NCBI RefSeq assembly: GCF_018607995.1
Contig: NZ_JABBAL010000017.1
Span: forward strand, 1 to 64,000
DNA length: 64,000 nucleotides
Source: Planktotalea sp.
Lineage (GTDB): Bacteria; Pseudomonadota; Alphaproteobacteria; Rhodobacterales; Rhodobacteraceae
Reading direction: 5' to 3'
Shown here: positions 8,948 to 18,932 of the stretch, piece after piece
Numbering within the stretch: the first letter of the stretch is position 1
Layout of the letters: each line of letters begins with the position of its first letter
Notes under the pieces: generated by a model
What the model was told of the DNA's origin: nothing
Seen by the model: only the letters and a program-made list of their open reading frames with translations
Databases searched by the model: none
Position numbers and translations under genes: made by a program

Positions 8948-9930
8948 TGCCAGTTCCAGCCCCAAATCTGTACCCTGATTTCAACACGATCCGCCTGTCT
9001 CATGTGTGCTTGAACGTCAAAGACCTTACCGCCTCAAAAGAGTTCTACACGAACATTCTGGGTCTTCAGGTCACGGATGAATCCGACAGCCATGTCTACC
9101 TCCGCGCAATGGAAGAACGCGGTCATCACTGCATCATTTTGCAAAAATCAGACCAGCCCGGTACGGTTGAGGTCATGGGCTTTAAGACCTTCGATGAGGA
9201 GGATCTGGACAAGGCAGAGGTCTATTTCAAAGGTAAAGGCCGCCCAACTTCGTGGGTTGATCGTTCGTATCAGGGCAAAACTTTACTGACGTCTGACAAC
9301 ATGGGCATTCCGCTTGAGTTTTATCACAAAATGGATCGCTTAGAGCCCATTCATCAGAAATATGCTCTCTACCGTGGGGTGAAACCACTACGCATTGATC
9401 ACTTCAATTGCTTCAGCAATGACGTCGATGCGTCGGTCGAATTTTACTCTGACTTCGGGTTCCGCGTAACTGAATACACTGAGGATGACGAAAGCAAAAA
9501 AATCTGGGCAGCATGGATGCACCGCAAAGGTGGCGTACACGATATGGCCTTTACCAATGGCACAGGACCACGGATGCACCATGTCGCATTCTGGGTGCCA
9601 ACACCGCTCAACATCATTGATTTACTCGATCTGATGGCAACAACAGGCTACGTCGACAACATTGAGCGCGGACCGGGTCGTCACGGTATTTCAAACGCAT
9701 TCTTCCTTTATATTCTGGACCCTGATGGCCATCGGATCGAGATTTATTGCTCTGACTACCAGACAGTCGATCCCGATTTGGAGCCAATCAAATGGGACCT
9801 GCAAGATCCCCAGCGCCAAACACTTTGGGGTGCCGCTGCGCCGCGCTCCTGGTTTGAACATGGCACGAAATTTGTAGGTGTTGAGATCAAAGAGTCGCAA
9901 ATCGCAGCCAGCCCGATTATCGCGCCTTAA
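8947..9930 (+). CDS. hpaD: 3,4-dihydroxyphenylacetate 2,3-dioxygenase
   Basis: Two-domain extradiol (VOC) dioxygenase: RLSHVCLNVKDLTASKEFY, MHHVAFWVPTPLNIIDLLD, GPGRHGISNAFFLYILDPDGHRIEIY. Confidence 0.88.
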   Translation: MPVPAPNLYPDFNTIRLSHVCLNVKDLTASKEFYTNILGLQVTDESDSHVYLRAMEERGHHCIILQKSDQPGTVEVMGFKTFDEEDLDKAEVYFKGKGRPTSWVDRSYQGKTLLTSDNMGIPLEFYHKMDRLEPIHQKYALYRGVKPLRIDHFNCFSNDVDASVEFYSDFGFRVTEYTEDDESKKIWAAWMHRKGGVHDMAFTNGTGPRMHHVAFWVPTPLNIIDLLDLMATTGYVDNIERGPGRHGISNAFFLYILDPDGHRIEIYCSDYQTVDPDLEPIKWDLQDPQRQTLWGAAAPRSWFEHGTKFVGVEIKESQIAASPIIAP

Positions 9931-9945
9931 GACAGGGACTATTTG

Positions 9946-11343
9946 ATGGATTGGGACGAATACGCCCATTGGGGCAAAAAGATTGCTGATTGGAGCGCGG
10001 AGTACCACAAAGGTATCCGCGACCTGCCTGTGCGCGCGCAAACCAGCTATGGCGAGATTGCCGCGCAACTTCCTAAAGCGCCGCCCGAAACGGGTGAGAA
10101 AATGGAAGCAATCATGCATGACTTTGAGGATATCGTGATGCCAGGGATCACCCATTGGCAGCATCCTCGTTTTTTTGCATATTTCAATTCCAATGCGGCT
10201 GCGCCCTCAATGCTCGCAGAGCTTTTGGTCACGACAATTGCTGCACAATGTATGCTTTGGCAAACTTCGCCCGCAGCGACTGAGGTTGAAGGCGTGATGA
10301 TCGATTGGTTGCGCCAAGCCATGGGTTTGGAGGACGGTTACACCGGCGTGATCCAAGACAGCGCGTCGTCCGCGACCCTATCTGCGGTGCTCACGATGCG
10401 TGAGCGCTCGCTCGGGTATACGGGCAATCAAGACGGGTTGAACAGTAAGGGCAACCTCCGGATCTATTGCTCCGAGCAAGTGCATTCCTCAATTGATCGT
10501 GCGTGCTGGGTTGCGGGAATTGGTCAGGCGAACTTGGTTAAGATTGCAGGCACGGGCGCGCGCTATAGCATGGACGTTGAAGCGCTTCAGGCAGCTATTG
10601 ATGCGGATCGTGCTGCTGGGCATACACCCGCTGGGATTATCGCGATTACGGGTGGCACGGGCATTGGTGCATGTGATGATCTAGGGGCTGTTTTACGCGT
10701 TGCGCAGGCAGAAGACTTGTACACCCACCTTGATGCCGCATGGGCTGGGGCGGCGATGATTGTTCCTGAATTCCAGCAAGATTTCTGGGCAGACGTTAAC
10801 GGCTATGACAGCATCGTTTTCAATCCCCATAAATGGCTGGGTGCAAATTTCGATTGCTCTGTTCAGTTCCTGCGCGATGCAGAGCCGCAGCTGAATACGC
10901 TGAAAATTGAGCCAGAGTATTTGAAAACTACGGGCGAGACTGTGGTTAATTATTCTGAATGGACGATCCCATTGGGACGTCGTTTTCGCGCGCTCAAGCT
11001 TTGGTTTTTGCTGCGCTCTTACGGATTGGAAGGATTGCGGACGCGCATTCGCAATCATGTACTTTGGGCGGAAGAAATCTGTGAAGAAATTCGCAAGCTA
11101 GATGGATTTGAAATTGTCACTGAGCCTATTTTCAGCCTGTTCTCATTTCGCTGTCCGGGCGATGATGACATGCAACAACGCCTTGTCGATGCGCTTAATG
11201 ATGATGGGCGGATCTACATCACACAGGGCATGTTTGAAGGTCAAAGGATGATCCGGTTTCAAGTTGGGCAATTCAGCACAACGCGAGACGACGTAATGAT
11301 GGCACGCGATGTTATCAAAGAAATTTGGGAAGGTATGTCATGA
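9946..11343 (+). CDS. PLP-dependent aromatic-L-amino-acid decarboxylase family protein
   Basis: Group II decarboxylase: WQHPRFFAYFNSNAAAPSMLAELL, YCSEQVHSSIDRACWVAGIG, DSIVFNPHKWLGANFDCSVQFLRD (PLP lysine motif HKW). Confidence 0.88.
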   Translation: MDWDEYAHWGKKIADWSAEYHKGIRDLPVRAQTSYGEIAAQLPKAPPETGEKMEAIMHDFEDIVMPGITHWQHPRFFAYFNSNAAAPSMLAELLVTTIAAQCMLWQTSPAATEVEGVMIDWLRQAMGLEDGYTGVIQDSASSATLSAVLTMRERSLGYTGNQDGLNSKGNLRIYCSEQVHSSIDRACWVAGIGQANLVKIAGTGARYSMDVEALQAAIDADRAAGHTPAGIIAITGGTGIGACDDLGAVLRVAQAEDLYTHLDAAWAGAAMIVPEFQQDFWADVNGYDSIVFNPHKWLGANFDCSVQFLRDAEPQLNTLKIEPEYLKTTGETVVNYSEWTIPLGRRFRALKLWFLLRSYGLEGLRTRIRNHVLWAEEICEEIRKLDGFEIVTEPIFSLFSFRCPGDDDMQQRLVDALNDDGRIYITQGMFEGQRMIRFQVGQFSTTRDDVMMARDVIKEIWEGMS

Positions 11344-12197
11344 ATTTTGCTAGCTTTTCTGCCGATGGGCAGAGCTTTTATGGGGCAGTTTCTGAGGGAG
11401 GCATGGTCGCGCTCAACTCTGTTTGTCCGCAGTGGCCGACATTGCTGGATGTGATCGAAGCGGGGGCGCTGAATGAGCTGGAAGAGGTCGCAAATGGGCG
11501 GCCAGTCACGCATGAAGAATATGAATTTGAGATGGTCTTGCCCAATGCCAAGCGCATTCTCTGCGTCGGTGTTAACTTCCCAGATCGAAATGCAGAGTAC
11601 AAAGACGGCACCACAGCAGCGCCAAAATATATGTCGCTGTTTCCACGATTTGCGAGCGGGTTCACGGGGCACAATCAGCCACTTATCCGCCCTCCTGAAA
11701 ACGAAACACTAGACTATGAAGGCGAAGTAGCGATTGTCATTGGCAAAGCAGGTCGGCGCATCACCCAAGACGATGCTTACGACCACATTGCAGCGATTAC
11801 GATTTGTAATGAGGGCACCATTCGCGACTGGGTGCGTCACGCAAAGTTCAATGTGACACAAGGCAAGAACTGGGATCGCTCTGCCGCGATGGGGCCATGG
11901 CTGGTGCCATTTAAGGACGCCAAGCAGCTTGATGACGCGCGGATCTTAACACGTGTTAACGGGGAGGTGCGTCAGGACGATTTGCTCTCTCGTATGATGC
12001 ATCCCATCCGTCGCGAGATCGAATATATCTCAACGTTCATGACGCTACAGGCGGGGGATATCATCGTGACGGGGACACCTACGGGCGCAGGTGCGCGCTT
12101 TGATCCACCGCGCTATTTAAAACCTGGTGATGTGGTTGAGGTTGAGGTGAATGGCATCGGAACCTTGGTTAATACAGTGGCTGATGAAGTGCTATGA
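11340..12197 (+). CDS. hpaG: Fumarylacetoacetate hydrolase family; 5-oxopent-3-ene-1,2,5-tricarboxylate decarboxylase/HHDD isomerase-type
   Basis: RILCVGVNFPDRNAEY, LDYEGEVAIVIGKAGRRI, GDIIVTGTPTGAGARFDPPRYLKPGDVVEVEVNGIGTLVNTV. Confidence 0.78.
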   Translation: MNFASFSADGQSFYGAVSEGGMVALNSVCPQWPTLLDVIEAGALNELEEVANGRPVTHEEYEFEMVLPNAKRILCVGVNFPDRNAEYKDGTTAAPKYMSLFPRFASGFTGHNQPLIRPPENETLDYEGEVAIVIGKAGRRITQDDAYDHIAAITICNEGTIRDWVRHAKFNVTQGKNWDRSAAMGPWLVPFKDAKQLDDARILTRVNGEVRQDDLLSRMMHPIRREIEYISTFMTLQAGDIIVTGTPTGAGARFDPPRYLKPGDVVEVEVNGIGTLVNTVADEVL

Positions 12198-12994
12198 ACG
12201 AGGGTGATCACGCACAAGCTGCGGCAGATTTGCTTGCTGCAGAAAAGTCAGGCGAACAGATTGGATTGCTGACGAAAAAGCACCCAGAGATGGGGATGGA
12301 CGACGCTTATGCTGTGCAGAATGCGATTTACCGCGCCAAGCTGGCTGAGGGGCGCAAGGTGGTTGGCTGGAAGATCGGGCTGACCTCCAAAGCGATGCAA
12401 TATGCGCTCAACATCGACATCCCTGACAGCGGGATCTTGTTCGATGACATGGTGTTTGAACATGGCGCAACTGTGCCGAAAGGACGCTTCATCCAGCCAC
12501 GGATTGAAGCGGAAATTGCCTTTGTGATGAAGTCGGAAATTGGTGGTGCAGACGTCACGCGCGCTGATGTTTTGGCGGCGACGGACTACGTCGCGCCCTC
12601 GATTGAGATCCTCGACACACGTATTCTGCGTGTCGATCCAGCAAGCGGCGAAACGCGCAAAGTCTATGACACGATCAGCGACAATGCTGCGAATGCGGGC
12701 ATCGTTTTGGGCGACAAGCAACATGCTCCAAATGCATTTGATTTGCGTTGGGTTGGGGCTATTACGTCTAGGAATGGCGAGGTTGAAGAGACGGGTTTAG
12801 GCGCTGGCGTGCTGAATGACCCTGTTGAAAGCGTCGTCTGGCTTGCGCAGCGCATGGCACAATATGGACAGCGAATTGAGCCCGGTCAAATCATCCTGTC
12901 AGGCAGTTTCATTCGCCCAGTCGAATGCCCCAGTGACAGCAATATTAACGCTGATTTTGGCCCCTTTGGCCAAGTCGATATTTCATTCGCGTAA
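12194..12994 (+). CDS. hpaH: 2-oxo-hept-3-ene-1,7-dioate hydratase
   Basis: MhpD-like hydratase: VVGWKIGLTSKAMQ, GRFIQPRIEAEIAFVM, IEPGQIILSGSFIRPVECPSDSNINADFGPFGQVDISF. Confidence 0.85.
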   Translation: MNEGDHAQAAADLLAAEKSGEQIGLLTKKHPEMGMDDAYAVQNAIYRAKLAEGRKVVGWKIGLTSKAMQYALNIDIPDSGILFDDMVFEHGATVPKGRFIQPRIEAEIAFVMKSEIGGADVTRADVLAATDYVAPSIEILDTRILRVDPASGETRKVYDTISDNAANAGIVLGDKQHAPNAFDLRWVGAITSRNGEVEETGLGAGVLNDPVESVVWLAQRMAQYGQRIEPGQIILSGSFIRPVECPSDSNINADFGPFGQVDISFA

Positions 12995-13006
12995 AGGAAA
13001 GTCACC

Positions 13007-13789
13007 ATGCCAGCACCGCATAACCCATTCAAAGCTGCTATTAACAAGGGCGAATTGCAGGTCGGCTGTTGGCTTGGCCTTGCCGATGCTTATGTTGCTG
13101 AAATTAGCGCTAGTGCCAGATTTGACTGGGTCTGTATCGATGGGGAACATTCGCCGAATGATCTACGTTCGATCATGGCGCAATTGCAGGTGCTGAAAAG
13201 CAGCGGTACGCATGCGATGGTGCGTCCACCGGTTGGGGATACGGCGTTGATTAAGCAGTACCTCGATGCAGGGGCACAGAGCTTGCTTATCCCCATGGTT
13301 GAAAGCGGCGCACAGGCACAGGCCATGGTGGACGCTGTGACCTATCCGCCGCATGGCGTGCGCGGGGTTGGGTCTGCGCTGGCGCGTGCCTCAGATTTCT
13401 CGGGCATCGCAGATTATCTGACGACGGCACGGGACGAAATTTGTTTGATCGTTCAAGTGGAGAACCGGCTTGGGATGGAGGCTTTGGGCGACATTCTAGC
13501 AGTAGATGGGATTGATGGTGTCTTCATCGGGCCTGCAGATTTAGCAGCTGACATGGGCTACATCGGTCAAGCGGGCGCGCCAGAGGTGAAGGCAGCTGTT
13601 CTGCACGCGATGGAGCGAATTGTTGGCGCGGGTAAAGCAGCAGGCATTCTGACACTGGATGCTGAGCTGCAAAAAGACTGCCGCGCGCTCGGTGCGAGCT
13701 TTATCGCGACAGAAATTGATGTCACTTTGTTCGCAAGAAACATGCGCGCAGCCGCCAAGGATGCGAAAAGCAGACTTAACGCTTCGTGA
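13007..13789 (+). CDS. hpaI: 4-hydroxy-2-oxoheptanedioate aldolase
   Basis: HpcH/HpaI aldolase: FDWVCIDGEHSPNDLRSIMAQLQ, LLIPMVESGAQAQAMVDAVTYPPHGVRGVG, GIDGVFIGPADLAADMG. Confidence 0.88.
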   Translation: MPAPHNPFKAAINKGELQVGCWLGLADAYVAEISASARFDWVCIDGEHSPNDLRSIMAQLQVLKSSGTHAMVRPPVGDTALIKQYLDAGAQSLLIPMVESGAQAQAMVDAVTYPPHGVRGVGSALARASDFSGIADYLTTARDEICLIVQVENRLGMEALGDILAVDGIDGVFIGPADLAADMGYIGQAGAPEVKAAVLHAMERIVGAGKAAGILTLDAELQKDCRALGASFIATEIDVTLFARNMRAAAKDAKSRLNAS

Positions 13790-14114
13790 ACTCATCGTAG
13801 GCTTCGAGCGCTTTTGCACCGTAAGCAATCGACGGACCACCGCCCATATAGCCGATCATTTCGAGCGCTTCGCACAGCTCTTCGCGAGTGGCTTTGAGGC
13901 GCACCAAAGATTTCACATGAAAGCCTATGCAGCTGTCGCAGCGTGTAGAAATACCGATACCCAAGGCGATGAACTCTTTGGTTTTCTCATCCAGTGCGCC
14001 ATTTTTCTTCGCCGCTTTTGACATGGTGTTGAAGCCTGCAAACATCTCTGGCGTTTCTTTTTGCAACGCGCCGATCCGGCCCGTGGTATCATTTAGAAAT
14101 GTGGTCCAGCTCAT
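13776..14114 (-). CDS. Carboxymuconolactone decarboxylase/AhpD family protein
   Basis: LDEKTKEFIALGIGISTRCDSCIGFHVKSLVRLKATREELCEALEMIGYMGGGPS (CxxC..H). Confidence 0.85.
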   Translation of the reverse strand: MSWTTFLNDTTGRIGALQKETPEMFAGFNTMSKAAKKNGALDEKTKEFIALGIGISTRCDSCIGFHVKSLVRLKATREELCEALEMIGYMGGGPSIAYGAKALEAYDEFTKR

Positions 14115-14979
14115 GGTGGTGTCCTTTGCTCAAAAGTCTTGTGTTTGTTCAAGCGAGTGATGCGCTTAATGGATGTCGAAAGAAATGCAAATCCAGGGTA
14201 CGTTGCTTTTCTTTGGGATTGTCCAGTGATAATAATAGGAGGAAAATAACAACATCTGCCCCGTCGCCAGTTGGATCACCTGTGGTGCGCTTGGTATCGG
14301 GAATGTAGCCAAACGGTATCCACTCGATCGTAATCGCCAGTCTCCTCAAAGCTATGTGGCTCGCGGTGCAAGTCTTGCAGGTTTATAAACGCAGCACAAA
14401 TAAGATCCCGCCCCTATTTGCTTTTGGTTGATACCCTTCGATGTGCAAGGCCAAGCACGGAGCAGCAGGTGATCAACACCAGAACAAATGCCTTATTTCA
14501 TAATCGGTCCACCATCGACGGGTTGATAATATAAGGTATTGCTTGAATGGGTCGGACCACTCGACACATATGCTGCCGTAAGAACAACAACGCTAAGCAC
14601 AACAATTAGTTTCATACTTTCATCCTTTGAAAACACTGCCTTCTTGGCATGATTGAATAGTATGCCCTTGCGGCAACCTGTCGGAGCAGTGCTAACTGCT
14701 TTGTGAATTGCCATGAACAAACAGATGTTGGAGCGGTAGTTCAGCTTACTGAGCGAAGGGGGAAATCTATCTTGCAAATTTCATCCCAGAAATGACTGCC
14801 ATTGCTAAGGTTCAAGGAGTTTTGAGGTTGCGACCAGGATAGACTTCAACCGCCGTTTGAGATGTTCGACATCCCTGGCGCCGTGCTTAGCATTCATACT
14901 GCCCGCATGGAAAAATCGACAAAGTCTTCGCATTATATCTGCGGTTCTGAATCTGGTAACTTTGTTCGCCCCCAACGAT

Positions 14980-15747
14980 TCACCTGCTCTCATCCGATCC
15001 CATTTTGCGTTCTAACCAGCGCACGAAGAAGCTGATGATCAAGACAAGCACCAAGTACTCCAAGATCAGTAGCGAGTAGATTTCCAATGGACGGTATTCT
15101 GTTACCACCAATTCATTCGCGCGGCGGGTCAACTCCTGCATACCAATCACCGATGCAAAGGCCGACATTTTCACAATGTAGATGAACTGGTTCGCCAAGG
15201 GTGGCAAAATGCGGCGGATTGCTTGCGGCAGGATCACGTAGCGCATGGTTTGCATGTAATTCAGGCCTACCGTCTTCGCCGCCTCTGTCTGTCCTTTCGC
15301 AATGGATTGGATGCCAGAGCGATAGATTTCAGCGGTAAACGCAGAGTCAGAGATCGCCAAGGTGATAATCGCACCCCAGAACGCATCGATGCTGACGCTG
15401 ATGCCCATGGATTTCAGCACAACGGGGAGGCCGTAGAACACCCAGAAGAGCATAGGCAACAAAGGGATCGCACGCACGAATTCGATGTAGATGCGAGAGG
15501 GGAGCCTAACCCAGCGATTAGACGACATGCCCGGCAAAGCGACCAACATGCCGACGATCATCGACATTGCGGCCGCGATCACCGACAGCAGGATCGTCGC
15601 TCCAAAGCCATTGAGCAAAAAACGGATGTTATTATAGCCTGCGGGCGTGCGCGGGTCGATCACATACCAACCCCATGTACCCGGGGCTGCGTTACAGCCA
15701 ACAAGGAAAATCAGGCAGCCAAACAAAAACGAGGTTCTAAGTTTCAT
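14980..15747 (-). CDS. Polar amino-acid ABC transporter permease
   Basis: Multi-TM; KGQTEAAKTVGLNYMQTMRYVILPQAIRRILPPLANQFI (EAA loop). Confidence 0.85.
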   Translation of the reverse strand: MKLRTSFLFGCLIFLVGCNAAPGTWGWYVIDPRTPAGYNNIRFLLNGFGATILLSVIAAAMSMIVGMLVALPGMSSNRWVRLPSRIYIEFVRAIPLLPMLFWVFYGLPVVLKSMGISVSIDAFWGAIITLAISDSAFTAEIYRSGIQSIAKGQTEAAKTVGLNYMQTMRYVILPQAIRRILPPLANQFIYIVKMSAFASVIGMQELTRRANELVVTEYRPLEIYSLLILEYLVLVLIISFFVRWLERKMGSDESR

Positions 15748-15757
15748 CGGTCCGCTC

Positions 15758-16501
15758 TCAATGCTGCAAGATTTGGCTAAGGAACTGTTTGCAGCGCTCG
15801 GTCTTGGGCGCTTCAAAGAATTCTGTGGGCGTGCCGGTCTCAATCACTTCACCGTGATCCATAAAGATCATCCGATCCGCCGCACGCCGTGCAAAGCCCA
15901 TCTCATGGGTGACAACAATCATGGTCATCCCTTCTTCCGCAAGATCCACAATCACATCCAAGACCTCTGAGATCATCTCTGGGTCAAGGGCCGATGTGGG
16001 TTCGTCAAAAAGCATGATTTTCGGCTCCATACAGAGCGAGCGTGCGATCGCGACGCGCTGTTGTTGACCACCCGAAAGTTCGCTTGGTTTCTTGTGCGCT
16101 TGGTCAGGAATGCGCACGCGCTCGAGATATTCCATCGCACGCGCGTCGGCGTCTGCCTTGCTCATTCCGCGTGCTTTCATTGGGCCTAGAGTCAGGTTTT
16201 GCAGGATCGTCAAATGCGGAAACAGATTGAATTGCTGAAATACCATGCCGACTTCGGAACGGATTGCATTGATCGACTCGTTGTCGATCATCTCGATCCC
16301 ATCGACAACGATGCGACCGCTGTCGTGATCTTCCAAAGAATTCACACACCGGATCAACGTTGACTTGCCTGATCCAGACGGCCCGCAGACTACAATACGT
16401 TCGCCATGCGCGACGTTTAAATCAATGTTTTTAAGCGCTTGGTAGTCCCCGTACCACTTGTTGAGATCTTTAATCTCGATGGCATCGCCAGTCTTCATCA
16501 T
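15758..16501 (-). CDS. Polar amino-acid ABC transporter ATP-binding protein
   Basis: Walker [10 protein letters not shown], signature [15 protein letters not shown], Walker [14 protein letters not shown]. Confidence 0.92.
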   Translation of the reverse strand: MMKTGDAIEIKDLNKWYGDYQALKNIDLNVAHGERIVVCGPSGSGKSTLIRCVNSLEDHDSGRIVVDGIEMIDNESINAIRSEVGMVFQQFNLFPHLTILQNLTLGPMKARGMSKADADARAMEYLERVRIPDQAHKKPSELSGGQQQRVAIARSLCMEPKIMLFDEPTSALDPEMISEVLDVIVDLAEEGMTMIVVTHEMGFARRAADRMIFMDHGEVIETGTPTEFFEAPKTERCKQFLSQILQH

Positions 16502-16622
16502 TCCTGCGCTCCTTGAAGTTCGCAACATAAGGTTTACAACTAATGCTTCGGAACTTGAACGCAACAATTCGTACACTGCGTGATCGTTAAACACTTAAAA
16601 AACTACATATCAGGAAAAGAAC

Positions 16623-17399
16623 ATGCAATTTTTCAAAAAACTGGGCGTCGTAGCCGCCTGCATGACTGCTTTGATGGGTGCCCCGGTTAGCGCGCAATCC
16701 GCCTTGAATGAAATCCTCAGTGGCGGGGTGCTAAAAGTTGGCACAACCGGAGACTGGAACCCTATGTCTGTGCGCGATCCCGCGACCAACTCATATGTAG
16801 GGTTTGACATCGATGTGATGACGCAGCTTGGCGCCGATCTGGGTGTTGAGGTTGAGTTCGTCCCTACGGACTGGAAAACACTTGTGAATGGTGTTGTCGC
16901 TGGCAACTACCACATGACAGGCTCCGCTTCGATCAGCCCTGCACGTCTGAAAGCGGCTGGCTACTCCAATAGCTACATCTCTGTTGAAATGCTGCCGTTC
17001 ACAACGGGAGACAAAGCCGATCGTTTCACCACATGGGAAAGCATCAACGACGCTGATGTCACTGTCTCCACAACGCTAGGTACGACTTTTGAGAAGCTTG
17101 TACGTGACTGGTTTCCAAATGCGAAAATTGTGGTCGTAGAAGCGCCTGCGCGCGGCTTCCAAGAAGTGCTCTCAGGTCGTGCGGATGTGTTCATCACGTC
17201 CAACATCGAAGGTTCCACTTTGCTCACAAAGTTCCCAAACCTGCGTCAGATCGGCGTCGAAGCACCGCGCGCTCCAACACCCATCGCGATGCTGTTGCCA
17301 CAGACCGATCAGGTCTGGATCAACTATGTGAACTCATGGGTTGAGTTGAAGAAGACACAAGGCTTCTTTGAGACTACAGCTGCGAAATGGGGTCTGTGA
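16623..17399 (+). CDS. Amino-acid ABC transporter periplasmic substrate-binding protein
   Basis: Signal peptide (MQFFKKLGVVAACMTALMGAPVSAQ); LKVGTTGDWNPMSVRD..YVGFDIDVMTQLGADLGVEVEFV; divergent from transporter genes. Confidence 0.85.
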   Translation: MQFFKKLGVVAACMTALMGAPVSAQSALNEILSGGVLKVGTTGDWNPMSVRDPATNSYVGFDIDVMTQLGADLGVEVEFVPTDWKTLVNGVVAGNYHMTGSASISPARLKAAGYSNSYISVEMLPFTTGDKADRFTTWESINDADVTVSTTLGTTFEKLVRDWFPNAKIVVVEAPARGFQEVLSGRADVFITSNIEGSTLLTKFPNLRQIGVEAPRAPTPIAMLLPQTDQVWINYVNSWVELKKTQGFFETTAAKWGL

Positions 17400-17432
17400 T
17401 AGATCGTTAAGCACCGCACTAACACTTTAAAG

Positions 17433-17465
17433 AACCGCGATCCTTTCACGAGGATTGCGGTTTTT
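17433..17465 (+). terminator. Rho-independent terminator after the substrate-binding protein gene
   Basis: AACCGCGATCC TTTCACGA GGATTGCGGTTTTT: stem with T-tract. Confidence 0.75.
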
Positions 17466-17485
17466 CCGTTTCATGGGCAATCTCT

Positions 17486-18210
17486 TTAGGTCTCGTGCAG
17501 CGATCCACGCATACGGCCCAAGTGTTCGTCCCAACCCTTATGAAGCGCAAGCGTGAGCCCAAATGCAGCCTCACCTAATCGTAGGCCCACGCGAACCAGC
17601 GATAGCCGCCTGCAACCTCGTCCAGCGTCCACGTCACAGTACTTGTCGCGTCACCCAACGGCGCAATAGTGAAAGTGTATTCCAACTTGCTGAAAGACTC
17701 TGACACCAACACATCGCCCCACATCAGCTTGTCGCAGCTCTCTGTACCAAACATCGTATATTCACCCAGTGCGCGTGGCGTTTCGGGCTTGTGAAAGCAA
17801 ATGGCAAGCTTGTCTGGACCAGTCAAATACGCCCACACTTGTTCAGGTGTAGCCTTGAGATAGATGGATTTGCGTAAGGTTGTCTCACTCATTTCGTGTC
17901 CTTTTTCGATTTCGCTTTTTAAGATAGCCAAGCGGTCATCCCAGAACCGATCAAAGCAGCAGAGCCAATCAAACACGCGTTTCATCCCATCTGGGTTGAG
18001 TGCACTAATCCGCGTACGCCGATCTGTACGCGTAGCGATCAGATCACCCTCTTCCAGCATTGTGATATATTTCTTGATCGCCACGCGGGTCATTTGAAAG
18101 TTGTCAGCGACTTCAGCAATAGTCAAATCTTGGTATGCAAGAAGATGCAATATCTCTCTGCGTGTCGGATTAGCAAAAGCACGAAAGCCTAATTGTTCTG
18201 CTTGGTTCAT
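17486..18210 (-). pseudogene. ArsR-family HTH fused to SRPBCC (AHSA1-like) domain, C-terminus frameshifted
   Basis: ORF 17575..18210 stops after WFAWAYD; the next frame directly reads GEAAFGLTLALHKGWDEHLGRMRGSLHET* ending at 17486, the expected end of an SRPBCC domain. Confidence 0.7.
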
Positions 18211-18271
18211 TAGGAACTCTAATGTTACCTTATGGTATCATGCCAAGTGACTTTGAATGAACCTGCTGAAT

Positions 18272-18790
18272 CTAGCTGGAGCGTAGCTTCCGGAACCAAC
18301 CTTTTTTGGGCTTCTCTTCATCTGTTGGTTCTTCAGCGTCGCTCTCTTCGGGTGCGCCAACCGCATCCTGAAACGCCGTAAAAAACTGATCCGCCATTTT
18401 CTTGGCAAAGCCATCAACAATGCGACTGCCAAGCTGGGCGAGTTTGCCACCTACTTTTGCTTCAACCTCATAGTGCAGGATCGTTTGCTCACCATCTGCT
18501 TCAAGGCGCACGTTCGCACCACCTTTTGCGAACCCAGCAGCACCGCCTTTACCCGCACCCGTCAGGGTCAAACTTTCGTTCTCAACTATATCACTCAGTT
18601 CGACTTCGCCTTTGAACGTCGCTTTCACCGGGCCAACCTTTTGCACCACCGTTGCTGTAAACCCTTCACTTGCAGAGCCGCTCATCTCCGAGCAACCGGG
18701 TACGCAACTGGCCAGTACATCGCGATCCAACATGGCGGCAAAAACCGTCGCGGGATCCGCATTGATTGTTTTGGAATCGCTCATTTTCAT
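18272..18790 (-). CDS. CoxG-like SRPBCC family protein
   Basis: FAAMLDRDVLASCVPGCSEMSG..GFTATVVQKVGPVKATFKGEVELSD. Confidence 0.8.
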   Translation of the reverse strand: MKMSDSKTINADPATVFAAMLDRDVLASCVPGCSEMSGSASEGFTATVVQKVGPVKATFKGEVELSDIVENESLTLTGAGKGGAAGFAKGGANVRLEADGEQTILHYEVEAKVGGKLAQLGSRIVDGFAKKMADQFFTAFQDAVGAPEESDAEEPTDEEKPKKGWFRKLRSS

Positions 18791-18932
18791 TGGACGCGTC
18801 TCTCTTTTCGGCTTGTATCAGGGCTGCCCTAAGACAACGCTGTCACGGCACATTTTGCAAGAGAGTTTACGCTTGCACGCACGCGCATTGCATGATGCCT
18901 TTCAACGACGCAACACGTGAGGGCCCAAACGT

